In this document: one piece after another, positions 1 through 6,459 of the stretch
Position numbering within the stretch: position 1 is the first letter of the stretch
How the letters are laid out: every line of letters begins with the position of its first letter
NCBI GenBank assembly: GCA_029210875.1
Contig: JARGFJ010000022.1
Coordinates: forward strand, 1-42,935
Direction: 5' to 3'
Length of the DNA stretch: 42,935 bases
Source of the DNA: Gammaproteobacteria bacterium
GTDB taxonomy: Bacteria > Pseudomonadota > Gammaproteobacteria > Nitrosococcales > Methylophagaceae
Notes under the pieces: model-generated
Told to the model about the DNA's origin: nothing
The model's input: only the letters and a program-made list of their open reading frames with translations
Database searches by the model: none
Translations under genes and position numbers: made by a program

Positions 1-7
1 AGATCCT

Positions 8-64
8 GCTCAAGGGGGTCAAATTTAAACCGGTGTTTTAAAGCCAAAAGGGGTCAATTTTAAA
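8..64. repeat. Pair of 22-bp direct repeats, possible insertion-sequence end
   Basis: Two direct copies lie at 8-29 and 43-64. They match at 18 of 22 positions, start 35 bp apart, and share the core GGGGTCAA(A/T)TTTAAA. Tandem short repeats of this general look occur near the ends of IS21-type elements; that comparison is from memory and not searched. The copies form the last codons of the neighbouring minus-strand gene, so the repeat DNA probably arrived by insertion. The rest of any element would lie outside the window to the left. Confidence 0.4.
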
Positions 65-882
65 GTGTTGTTGACATTTAGACTGTAATCTTGGAAATTC
101 TTGTCATAATATTTTATTGATTTACTTTTAGGATGGTACTTTTTCTTTGTGTCATAATTTTTTATAGATTCTTGGATTTTTCTTATCTCATTATCAATTG
201 CTCCGTCAATTTCCCTTGGAAAAACGATAGATTCAAGTTTTTCTGACATTCCCTCTAATTCGCCATTGGCTGCAAGCTTTAGAGTTCTGAAATGAGCTGT
301 CAGTCGCCCGAGAAGCTCATGTAACTCAGGATTGTCAATATACCCACCATGATCTTCGATCAGTTTAAGGTTTTTGTCTGATACGTCTAAAATACTTCTC
401 AAAATAGACTGATCGTGAGATGAAAACTTTTTTATTCCTATTTCATCGGAAGAATTTGAATTTGATTGAGTTAGGTGACGAAGAGTTCGGAAGGTTTTGC
501 CTTTTTCTTTGAGAAGAGTCTTTTCTTCTATTGCAAAATATTGATATAGAACAAAAGACTCTTCTCGAAGAGCTTTCATTGGGCCATAAAATTTTTCAAT
601 TTTATTTAATTCGCTCTCACGAAATAAATTTTCCTTGTCTCTTTTGACTGAATCTTGTTGCAGCTGATAATCTTTAGAGTATTTCCTGGCCGTTATATAC
701 ATCATCACAAATGCAATTATTGAAGTAACTACTGGTGCTAAATTAATATAAGTATCAATAGTGTCTGATTTACTAGGTACCTCGGTAGTACACTTTATAT
801 TAATATGGTCAGCTTTTGATGGTGCGAAAAACTCACATTCAAGAGTATTTTTTAGTTGTATGTAATCTTTATTTATATTCAT
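25..882 (-). CDS. Unknown single-pass membrane protein downstream of dndE, probably 3'-truncated
   Basis: I do not recognise the family. From the ATG at 882 the product is about 285 residues: a polar N-terminus, one hydrophobic segment at about residues 44-66 (INLAPVVTSIIAFVMMY...), then a long charged, helix-rich cytoplasmic-type region with HGGYIDNPEL and LGRLTAHFRTLKLA stretches. The start at 882 is preferred over one at 912, because 912 lies inside dndE and 882 has a purine-rich AGATAGAAAG just upstream. It starts 10 bp after the dndE stop, so it is probably the last gene of the dnd operon. The final 13 or so residues (LKLTPFGFKTPV) are encoded by the insertion-like repeats at 8-64, which suggests the native C-terminus was lost. 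No nuclease, protease or ATPase motif is visible. A role beside phosphorothioation is inferred from position alone. Confidence 0.75.
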   Translation of the reverse strand: MNINKDYIQLKNTLECEFFAPSKADHINIKCTTEVPSKSDTIDTYINLAPVVTSIIAFVMMYITARKYSKDYQLQQDSVKRDKENLFRESELNKIEKFYGPMKALREESFVLYQYFAIEEKTLLKEKGKTFRTLRHLTQSNSNSSDEIGIKKFSSHDQSILRSILDVSDKNLKLIEDHGGYIDNPELHELLGRLTAHFRTLKLAANGELEGMSEKLESIVFPREIDGAIDNEIRKIQESIKNYDTKKKYHPKSKSIKYYDKNFQDYSLNVNNTLKLTPFGFKTPV

Positions 883-892
883 CTTTCTATCT

Positions 893-1243
893 TTAGTTGA
901 TGCTTTGAGCAAAGTTAATTAGAGATTTATGATTTCTCAACGATGCAATGCCATCTTCAACATGATTTGCCCAAGCTATCATTAATTGTTTGGAATCCAT
1001 TTCAGGATACTTCATTTTTAAGACTTGTTCTGTAATAAAAACAGTTTCACCAAGCCACGTGATTTTATCTAAAATCAGGTTGCCATCGAGTTTTTTTTCA
1101 TTCGTACTGAAGACAAAATTAGATTCAACAGAACGAAAAAAAGCAATTCGAGCCAGAACATTAGGTGTCACACCGGTATTTTGTTTGAGCCTTTTAAGGT
1201 TCTCTTCAGTTTTTCTATCTAAGTTCATTCGATTTGGGAGCAT
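893..1243 (-). CDS. dndE: DndE, DNA phosphorothioation protein
   Basis: This 116-residue protein fits the small DndE family, whose members are usually about 110-125 residues. The N-terminus has the characteristic MLPNR start, followed by a helical region with LKRLKQNTGVTPNVLARIA. DndE works with DndC and DndD in replacing a non-bridging phosphate oxygen of DNA with sulfur. Structural work on the family describes a tetramer that binds nicked DNA. The ATG shares one base with the dndD stop (TAATG), so the two genes are translationally coupled. The next gene starts 10 bp after its stop. Nothing is missing by length. Confidence 0.93.
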   Translation of the reverse strand: MLPNRMNLDRKTEENLKRLKQNTGVTPNVLARIAFFRSVESNFVFSTNEKKLDGNLILDKITWLGETVFITEQVLKMKYPEMDSKQLMIAWANHVEDGIASLRNHKSLINFAQSIN

Positions 1244-3240
1244 TATATAACCTCAGCAATATCATTTTTCCAGAAGTAGCCTGATTTCAACGTTGATGAT
1301 CTATTAGTTTGATCAAATTGGATTTCATATGCATGTGAGATAGAATCACTCATCCAGTCAAGATATTCTTGATCTACTTCGGTATCCGTTGAAAGTATTA
1401 CAACTTGATGGCTGGCATTAGGAAAATAATATTTGATTAATTTATCTCTATGTTTAGAGTCAAGCCTTCCTAAAGGAGTATCAATGATCACGGGAAGCTT
1501 ATGTCCAGAAGCTTTTGCTAGTGCTTCTAATATCGCAATGGCATAGATTTGTTTTTCTCCAGCAGAAAGTGATTTACGGTTAATTTTGCGTTCTTGATCG
1601 TCAATCAATGAGACATCAAAAGTTACCGGGTCTATCTCAGCATGGAGTCTTAGGTCTTCTTTACGAGCTAGCTTTTTGTAACTATCAATAAAAGCCTCTT
1701 GCAACAAAGTAATTCGTGATAATTTCAGTCTTTCAGAAAATTCTGAGAGCAAGTTTCCTGCATTGATAGCATTTTGAATAGATTCAGAGGCAATATCATC
1801 ATCGCGGTATTTATTGTGTAGGTGTTGAATTTTCTTAGCTGAACTTGCAGCTTCACGATATTCTCTTTTAGTTTCGTGGATAAGCTCTTTTCTTTCAAGT
1901 AATGTATGAGTCAATGTCTGGTTGAGTATACTTATAACTTTAAGTTGCTCATCCAGACGTTCTTTATCTGGTGCTCTGGCAATATTTGTTCCAGCTTTCT
2001 CTAGCTCATACTCAATTTCTTTAAGTCTATCACGAGATTCTAAGAACCTATTCTTACTATCGAGCGAGGCATCGTTTATCTGAAACTGTAGGTTAGCTAG
2101 CTCACGATCAGAGATATCAAATACAAGTTCAGATTCATTAATATTTTGCTTATAATTTTTAGCAACATTATTTAAGCTTGTCATTACTGTTGATGAGTTA
2201 TTTATGTTATTTTTAAGCTCAAGACTAACTTTATGAATATATGTCTCTAACTCGCTCTTGAAAGCTATTTGAGTCTTCAACCTAGACTCATTCTCTAGCT
2301 TCTCCATGAGCTGACTTAATGTTTTTGGAGCAAGAGATAAAGGTAAAAAAGAATCTAATTCTAACCGTATTATTTTTTCCAAATAAGTTTTTTCAATGAG
2401 TAATTCATCAACTTTTTTCTGTTCATCTTGTCGACTTCTAGCCCATTCACCACCATTTTGGGACAAAAGTTGTTCAGTTTGAGCTAGCTGTTGTTTTATA
2501 GAAATGATTGAAGTACGGCAGGTTGTAACTTTATTTTCTAGCAGCTCTGCTTGCTGTTCATGGTTTCTTTGTTGTTCTTCCAATTTTGTAATCTGCTTTT
2601 TAACATTTTCTGGCATTTTTTGAATGTCAGAGCGCTTTAATAATATCGATAAATCACTTTGAAGTTTTGCTACCAGATCCAGACCTAGCAAACGCTGAAC
2701 GGCAGTACGTAAAATCACTCCTGATTCATCTTCTGCCAGCTCTGCTATTTTTTCACCATCAAAAAAGAAAAGATCGGCAACACCTATAGGAATAAGTTCG
2801 TTCAAGAAGCCTTGGCTTTGTTCGTTACTTAACTCTTCTTTTAATGAGTCTCCATGGAATAGTTGAATATTATCCTGCTGACCTTTTTTCCAACTTCTGA
2901 TAACAGTGTAATTATGCTTTTCACCATTATGGTTATATTCAAACTGAAGCTCTACACTGGCGGAGTCTTTTGAATCAGATGTTGAGTTACCCTGATGAAT
3001 AAGTGATTCAAGATAGGCTGTGTATTCATCATTAGTCGTTGTTACACCCAGAGAGTTTCTACCATATAGACCTAGCCTAATAGCAGACAAAATAGATGTT
3101 TTACCTGAGCCATTTAAACCACCAAACAATACTATTGGGCGATGGTTTGGTGCATTTGAAGTAGTTTTTGGTTCAAGATTAACTTCATGTACACCGCTAA
3201 ATACTCGAAAGTTATACAGTTTTATAGTCTTTAAAATCAT
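1243..3240 (-). CDS. dndD: DndD, SMC/Rad50-like ATPase of DNA phosphorothioation
   Basis: The 665-residue protein has an SMC-like layout. A Walker A loop lies at about residues 41-48 (GLNGSGKT). Residues from about 200 to 500 are mostly charged, with heptad-like coiled-coil stretches. An ABC signature (SLSAGEKQ) falls near residue 557, and Walker B with its D-loop (PVIIDTPLGRLDSKH) at about 579-593. The region at about 160-175 (DLFFFDGEKIAELA) is typical of DndD. It is thought to supply ATP-driven DNA handling, possibly nicking or unwinding, for sulfur insertion by DndC. It starts 5 bp after the dndC stop and overlaps dndE by one base. All nucleotide-binding motifs look intact, so the protein should be functional. 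Confidence 0.95.
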   Translation of the reverse strand: MILKTIKLYNFRVFSGVHEVNLEPKTTSNAPNHRPIVLFGGLNGSGKTSILSAIRLGLYGRNSLGVTTTNDEYTAYLESLIHQGNSTSDSKDSASVELQFEYNHNGEKHNYTVIRSWKKGQQDNIQLFHGDSLKEELSNEQSQGFLNELIPIGVADLFFFDGEKIAELAEDESGVILRTAVQRLLGLDLVAKLQSDLSILLKRSDIQKMPENVKKQITKLEEQQRNHEQQAELLENKVTTCRTSIISIKQQLAQTEQLLSQNGGEWARSRQDEQKKVDELLIEKTYLEKIIRLELDSFLPLSLAPKTLSQLMEKLENESRLKTQIAFKSELETYIHKVSLELKNNINNSSTVMTSLNNVAKNYKQNINESELVFDISDRELANLQFQINDASLDSKNRFLESRDRLKEIEYELEKAGTNIARAPDKERLDEQLKVISILNQTLTHTLLERKELIHETKREYREAASSAKKIQHLHNKYRDDDIASESIQNAINAGNLLSEFSERLKLSRITLLQEAFIDSYKKLARKEDLRLHAEIDPVTFDVSLIDDQERKINRKSLSAGEKQIYAIAILEALAKASGHKLPVIIDTPLGRLDSKHRDKLIKYYFPNASHQVVILSTDTEVDQEYLDWMSDSISHAYEIQFDQTNRSSTLKSGYFWKNDIAEVI

Positions 3241-3245
3241 AATTT

Positions 3246-4787
3246 TTATGCAAATTCGTCATCGAGCTTATCAAGGCGTTTTATAGCATCATCTAAGTCA
3301 TTAATGTGTTGAGCAAGCATATCAAAATCACGCTTACTCTGATGTTGGGCGTGTTTAGTTTGAATTTCATCAAACTTCCCCCAATCTTGTTTCAATATGG
3401 TCTCTAACTTATCGAATATACCTTTTCTTTGACTCAAACCTGACATTGAACTTTCAACTTCAATGAGTTTCATAATCATCTCTGCATCTACATCATGCCT
3501 TTTACCTAAATCATTCAAAATTTCTGCATCGGACTGATGAAAATTTATATTATCGTTATAAACCCAGTTAAGGTCTTTGCCATAAACTGATTTGTAGAGT
3601 TCTGGTAAGGAGTCTGACCAATCAGGTTCATTAGGGTCAGATAACCACTCTTTCCTAATACAATGTAATTCATCTTTTGTGATGAGTTCTATTTTATGAC
3701 CTTTTTGATTCAAATCCTTTTCAATCTCAAGCAGTTCTTTTAACCATTTTTTTCGATATGACAACCAATATGGCCCAGGGATATGCTTTCTTTCTTCTGT
3801 TATATCTTGACCTTTAGTAGCCCATTTATAAGTCATTTTTCCAGATCTTCTTTTATAATTTCTGAAAGTATTTTTGTTTTCTACTACCCCAGTTTCAGCA
3901 AGCATATTACGAAAGTCCAGTAGCGGTTGCATCCAGTCATCACCTGATTCGATCAAACTTTCCATTGCTCTATCTTTACTTACAACAGTGCATGTCCAAC
4001 AACCAAATCTAGAATTACCACAAGAGGGTGTTGATTCATCGATCACCATCGGGCATTCACCTTGACTAGATCCGAGGTAAAGAAGCCACAAACCATAATT
4101 ACTAGCACCCCAAGGAGCTTCATATTCATCCAAATCTTTAATGATTTTCCAAACTTCCTCAACGGACCAAGTATCAATGGGTGTGAATATGAAAGCATTA
4201 CTTAGGGTTGTATGCCGAGCTAAGCGAGAACCTTTTATTTTATGTTTAGCTATAACTTGTGCTCGAGAAGAGCTTTCCTGACTACGTGAACCTAAAACAA
4301 CTATTACTTCCTCAAATCTAGAAACTTGTTCTTTAATAAAATCAGCAACAGGATCTATTTTTAATCGTTCAGTACACCAGCGGAATTGACGAGTAGGTGC
4401 CGGATAACCTTTCCCTAGCAGGTTTACCCAAAATGTTTGTTCTGTTTCAGGAATAACTTTGTGTGTGGTAATTGGTAATTCGTCACGAATAGCTCCTGAC
4501 TGAATGGCTTCTAAAGATTGTGTAATATGATCTACGACTACAGGGGTTTCGACTAAAGTATCAGATGCGACAACAAAAACAGGTTTATGTCGTTTCTCTT
4601 TTGGTAAGTCTAATAAAGCTAAATATATTAGTATAAGAACCGCAGATGAGTCCTTTCCTCCACTATAACCGATTACCCAAGGCCGTTTATCATCAAGGTA
4701 AACAGACTGAATGTCTTGAATAGATTCTATTCCAGTCATGCCTGAAAATTCATATTCTAGTAAAAACTTTCTGTATTTATTATTCAT
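3246..4787 (-). CDS. dndC: DndC, PP-loop ATPase/sulfurtransferase of DNA phosphorothioation
   Basis: This 513-residue protein belongs to the PAPS-reductase-like N-type ATP pyrophosphatases. The PP-loop SGGKDS lies at residues 42-47. Four cysteines at 245, 256, 263 and 266 (GECP... PSCGNSRFGCWTC) can hold the family's 4Fe-4S cluster. DndC takes sulfur from a cysteine desulfurase (DndA or host IscS) and activates DNA for sulfur transfer. No dndA is present in the window, so a host desulfurase probably serves. The start at 4787 is the only good choice: an ATG at 4794 is closed by a stop after six codons. It lies 20 bp after dndB and 5 bp before dndD. Confidence 0.96.
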   Translation of the reverse strand: MNNKYRKFLLEYEFSGMTGIESIQDIQSVYLDDKRPWVIGYSGGKDSSAVLILIYLALLDLPKEKRHKPVFVVASDTLVETPVVVDHITQSLEAIQSGAIRDELPITTHKVIPETEQTFWVNLLGKGYPAPTRQFRWCTERLKIDPVADFIKEQVSRFEEVIVVLGSRSQESSSRAQVIAKHKIKGSRLARHTTLSNAFIFTPIDTWSVEEVWKIIKDLDEYEAPWGASNYGLWLLYLGSSQGECPMVIDESTPSCGNSRFGCWTCTVVSKDRAMESLIESGDDWMQPLLDFRNMLAETGVVENKNTFRNYKRRSGKMTYKWATKGQDITEERKHIPGPYWLSYRKKWLKELLEIEKDLNQKGHKIELITKDELHCIRKEWLSDPNEPDWSDSLPELYKSVYGKDLNWVYNDNINFHQSDAEILNDLGKRHDVDAEMIMKLIEVESSMSGLSQRKGIFDKLETILKQDWGKFDEIQTKHAQHQSKRDFDMLAQHINDLDDAIKRLDKLDDEFA

Positions 4788-4807
4788 ATTTCTTGCTGAC
4801 TCATTTA

Positions 4808-5878
4808 TTACCTGACCATTTGCTCAAGAGCAATTTCATCTGGGGTTAAAGGAATATCTAGTTTTTCCATTAGATAATTAGCGGTTAGTGTGATGTTTGT
4901 TTGTGCCTTACTTAGTTTCCCATGCAACATACTGCGTTTTTGTAATTCTGGATTAGATTTTCTCCAATCGATTGTTTTAAGTAAGGTGAGTTTTATTTTC
5001 CAATCATTAGGATATTGCTTTAACAGTCGATGACCTACTTTTCCGAGAGCATGTAACCCGAGTCCATGTACATGTATATAGTCCTTTCTTGCTTCAGCTG
5101 CAGATAATTCCTTATTGAAGATCATTTGCCATTCAGGAACATTGTGAAAAACTTCAGACCAAAATTCTGCGACGAGTATTTTTTCATCTTTAGAATAGCT
5201 ATCTTTAGTCTTTTTGCCTAATAAGGTCTTTGAGGCTTGTTTGATACCGCTTAATGTAAAAATTTTTCCGCTTTGAGTGGCAATGTTGGACTTTTCAAGT
5301 TCTGTAAACCCTTTAAATGGAGGCGTTTGTATCGCGAGATAACGAGCTAATTCCGATGCTTCATCTCTCCTATCATAAAGAGCTGATAAAGAGGGGCTAG
5401 GTTTAATCGCATATTTATTTAGATCTGCAAACATTTGTTGACTACGATTAAGTCCTTCATCTATAAAGAATAGTACAGCAATATTATCCTGTCCTAACTC
5501 GGGTACTTCTTTGACGGCTTCTTCTATAGCTTTGCGTCTATGCTGACCATCGTTTATTAAAATTTGGGCTTCTAGGGGAATACTGAGTGTTCCAATATTT
5601 GGTGTTTCTGAATTTTCAGTAAATTTAACATCAGTTCCCACGGAAGCTGTTAGCGCTGAGAAGATGTAATCATTAGGGTTATCCAGCAGATAACGAACCA
5701 TCTCAGGAATTCTTGATTTATTCAATGTTCTTTGTGCTCGAAGGTCTGCAGGTAACTCTTCTTCATCAAACATAAAAATTCGAGGAATAATCCTTAAGGG
5801 ACAAGTGGCTATGTAGAAGGGTCTTCCTGCTTGCACTCCTCTTACCGCTGGAAAGCTATAACAATAATCATTAGACAT
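4808..5878 (-). CDS. dndB: DndB, DGQHR-domain regulator of DNA phosphorothioation
   Basis: The protein has 356 residues, with the defining DGQHRR motif at 110-115. The region following LINDGQHRRKAIEEA is typical of DndB/DGQHR proteins. Family members have been reported as transcriptional repressors of dnd genes and as modulators of modification density. It is the first gene of the dndB-C-D-E run, with no other gene between it and the tRNA-Arg. The region in front of its ATG lacks a clear Shine-Dalgarno sequence. A large palindrome overlaps the likely -10 element, which fits autoregulation, but whether DndB itself binds it is inference. Confidence 0.93.
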   Translation of the reverse strand: MSNDYCYSFPAVRGVQAGRPFYIATCPLRIIPRIFMFDEEELPADLRAQRTLNKSRIPEMVRYLLDNPNDYIFSALTASVGTDVKFTENSETPNIGTLSIPLEAQILINDGQHRRKAIEEAVKEVPELGQDNIAVLFFIDEGLNRSQQMFADLNKYAIKPSPSLSALYDRRDEASELARYLAIQTPPFKGFTELEKSNIATQSGKIFTLSGIKQASKTLLGKKTKDSYSKDEKILVAEFWSEVFHNVPEWQMIFNKELSAAEARKDYIHVHGLGLHALGKVGHRLLKQYPNDWKIKLTLLKTIDWRKSNPELQKRSMLHGKLSKAQTNITLTANYLMEKLDIPLTPDEIALEQMVR

Positions 5879-5894
5879 ATTTATATTACGTAAT

Positions 5895-5921
5895 TAAATT
5901 AACATAGCCTATGTTAATTTA
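5895..5921. promoter_or_regulatory. 27-bp near-perfect palindrome, candidate operator of the dnd operon
   Basis: Two exact 13-bp arms (TAAATTAACATAG and its reverse complement) flank one central base at 5908. The site begins 16 bp before the dndB ATG and covers the proposed -10 element. A second perfect palindrome, TTACGTAA, lies at 5886-5893, between it and the start codon. The dimeric symmetry and position are those of a repressor operator. The binding protein is unknown; DndB is one candidate. Confidence 0.7.
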
Positions 5922-5939
5922 TATTACTTTATATGTAAA
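5911..5939 (-). promoter_or_regulatory. Putative sigma-70 promoter of dndBCDE
   Basis: On the minus strand TTTACA (5939-5934) is followed after exactly 17 bp by TAACAT (5916-5911). The -10 lies inside the palindrome at 5895-5921, so a bound repressor would block it. It predicts a leader of roughly 25 nt. An alternative -10, TATAAA, lies a few bases upstream but has a worse -35. Confidence 0.5.
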
Positions 5940-6075
5940 ATTGCTAGTTATTAAATGTTGGGCTTGGAGTATTTATCGTTGAAGTAAAGCATTGCAGACT
6001 GAACTGAGGAGATTTATAGGCTAGCAATCAAATAAATTAGAAATTATCAGTTGCTAAAAGTAGTGAGACACAAAC

Positions 6076-6094
6076 TGGACACAATTTGGACACA
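6076..6094. repeat. Two TGGACACA direct repeats one helical turn apart
   Basis: TGGACACA occurs at 6076-6083 and again at 6087-6094, with starts 11 bp apart, in an otherwise gene-free stretch between the dnd promoter and tRNA-Arg. The position beside a tRNA that appears to be an attachment site suggests arm-type sites of a tyrosine recombinase. That function is inference from place and spacing. Confidence 0.35.
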
Positions 6095-6116
6095 GTTGTA
6101 ATGCCGTAATTAAATA

Positions 6117-6135
6117 GAGTATCTGGCTGATACTC
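6117..6135 (-). terminator. Hairpin downstream of tRNA-Arg, possible terminator
   Basis: GAGTATC (6117-6123) pairs perfectly with GATACTC (6129-6135) around a 5-nt loop. It lies 4 nt past the encoded CCA end of tRNA-Arg on the minus strand. The following bases are T-rich (TATTTAATTA) but there is no clean U-run, so it could instead be a processing or recombination structure. Confidence 0.45.
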
Positions 6136-6139
6136 AAAA

Positions 6140-6216
6140 TGGTGCGCCTAGCAGGACTTGAACCTGCGGCCCCCAGTTTCGGAAACTGGTACTCTATCCA
6201 GCTGAGCTATAGGCGC
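6140..6216 (-). tRNA. tRNA-Arg(CCG)
   Basis: A complete cloverleaf can be folded by eye: acceptor GCGCCTA/TAGGCGC, D arm GCTC/GAGT, anticodon stem CCAGT/ACTGG with loop TTCCGAA, five-base variable loop, and T arm GCAGG-TTCAAGT-CCTGC. The anticodon CCG (plus-strand 6180-6182) reads the arginine codon CGG. Discriminator A and CCA are encoded. It lies at the boundary between the dnd island and the core gene glgP. A broken relative lies about 105 bp away (6283-6321). It may be the copy supplied or rebuilt by the island. Confidence 0.95.
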
Positions 6217-6282
6217 TTTGATACTATTTTAACTTATTTTCGACTTCCGCCCACCGAGCTCAAAAATTCGATGAGTTGTGCC

Positions 6283-6321
6283 TTCGGAAACTGACACTCT
6301 ATCCAACTGAGCTACAGGCGC
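6283..6321 (-). pseudogene. 5' fragment of a second tRNA-Arg, broken at the anticodon loop
   Basis: These 39 nt match the 5' half of the intact tRNA-Arg at 35 of 39 positions. They include the acceptor 5' strand GCGCCTG, D arm, 5' anticodon stem and anticodon CCG at 6285-6287. Similarity ends at tRNA position 38: instead of a 3' anticodon stem the sequence reads GGCACAACTC. No 3' half follows before the intact tRNA. A break exactly after the anticodon is typical of recombinase crossover within a tRNA gene, so this is probably the chromosomal half of an old attachment site. Confidence 0.8.
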
Positions 6322-6410
6322 AATTTTGTAACAATCGATGCGTTAAGGTGTTACGGATAGACGATTATACCGATGCTTGCACCAGCTAACCATGTTTTTT
6401 AGATAGAAAC

Positions 6411-6446
6411 TGGTTGGCAACTGATTATAATTGTCAGCGCCAACCA
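6411..6446. other. Inverted repeat downstream of glgP
   Basis: TGGTTGGC (6411-6418) and GCCAACCA (6439-6446) form an 8-bp stem, and CTGA/TCAG can pair inside it. It lies 14 bp after the glgP stop on the minus strand and may be a transcription end or mRNA-stabilising hairpin. No U-tract follows, so it is not called an intrinsic terminator. Confidence 0.4.
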
Positions 6447-6459
6447 ATTATGAGATCAG

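Noticed and set aside
990..1250. Open frame on the plus strand opposite dndE
   Set aside because: It lies wholly opposite dndE, has no recognisable domain, and looks like a shadow of the coding strand.
6283..6321. Second complete tRNA gene
   Set aside because: Only the 5' half is present. No 3' anticodon stem, T arm or acceptor partner follows, so it cannot make a tRNA.
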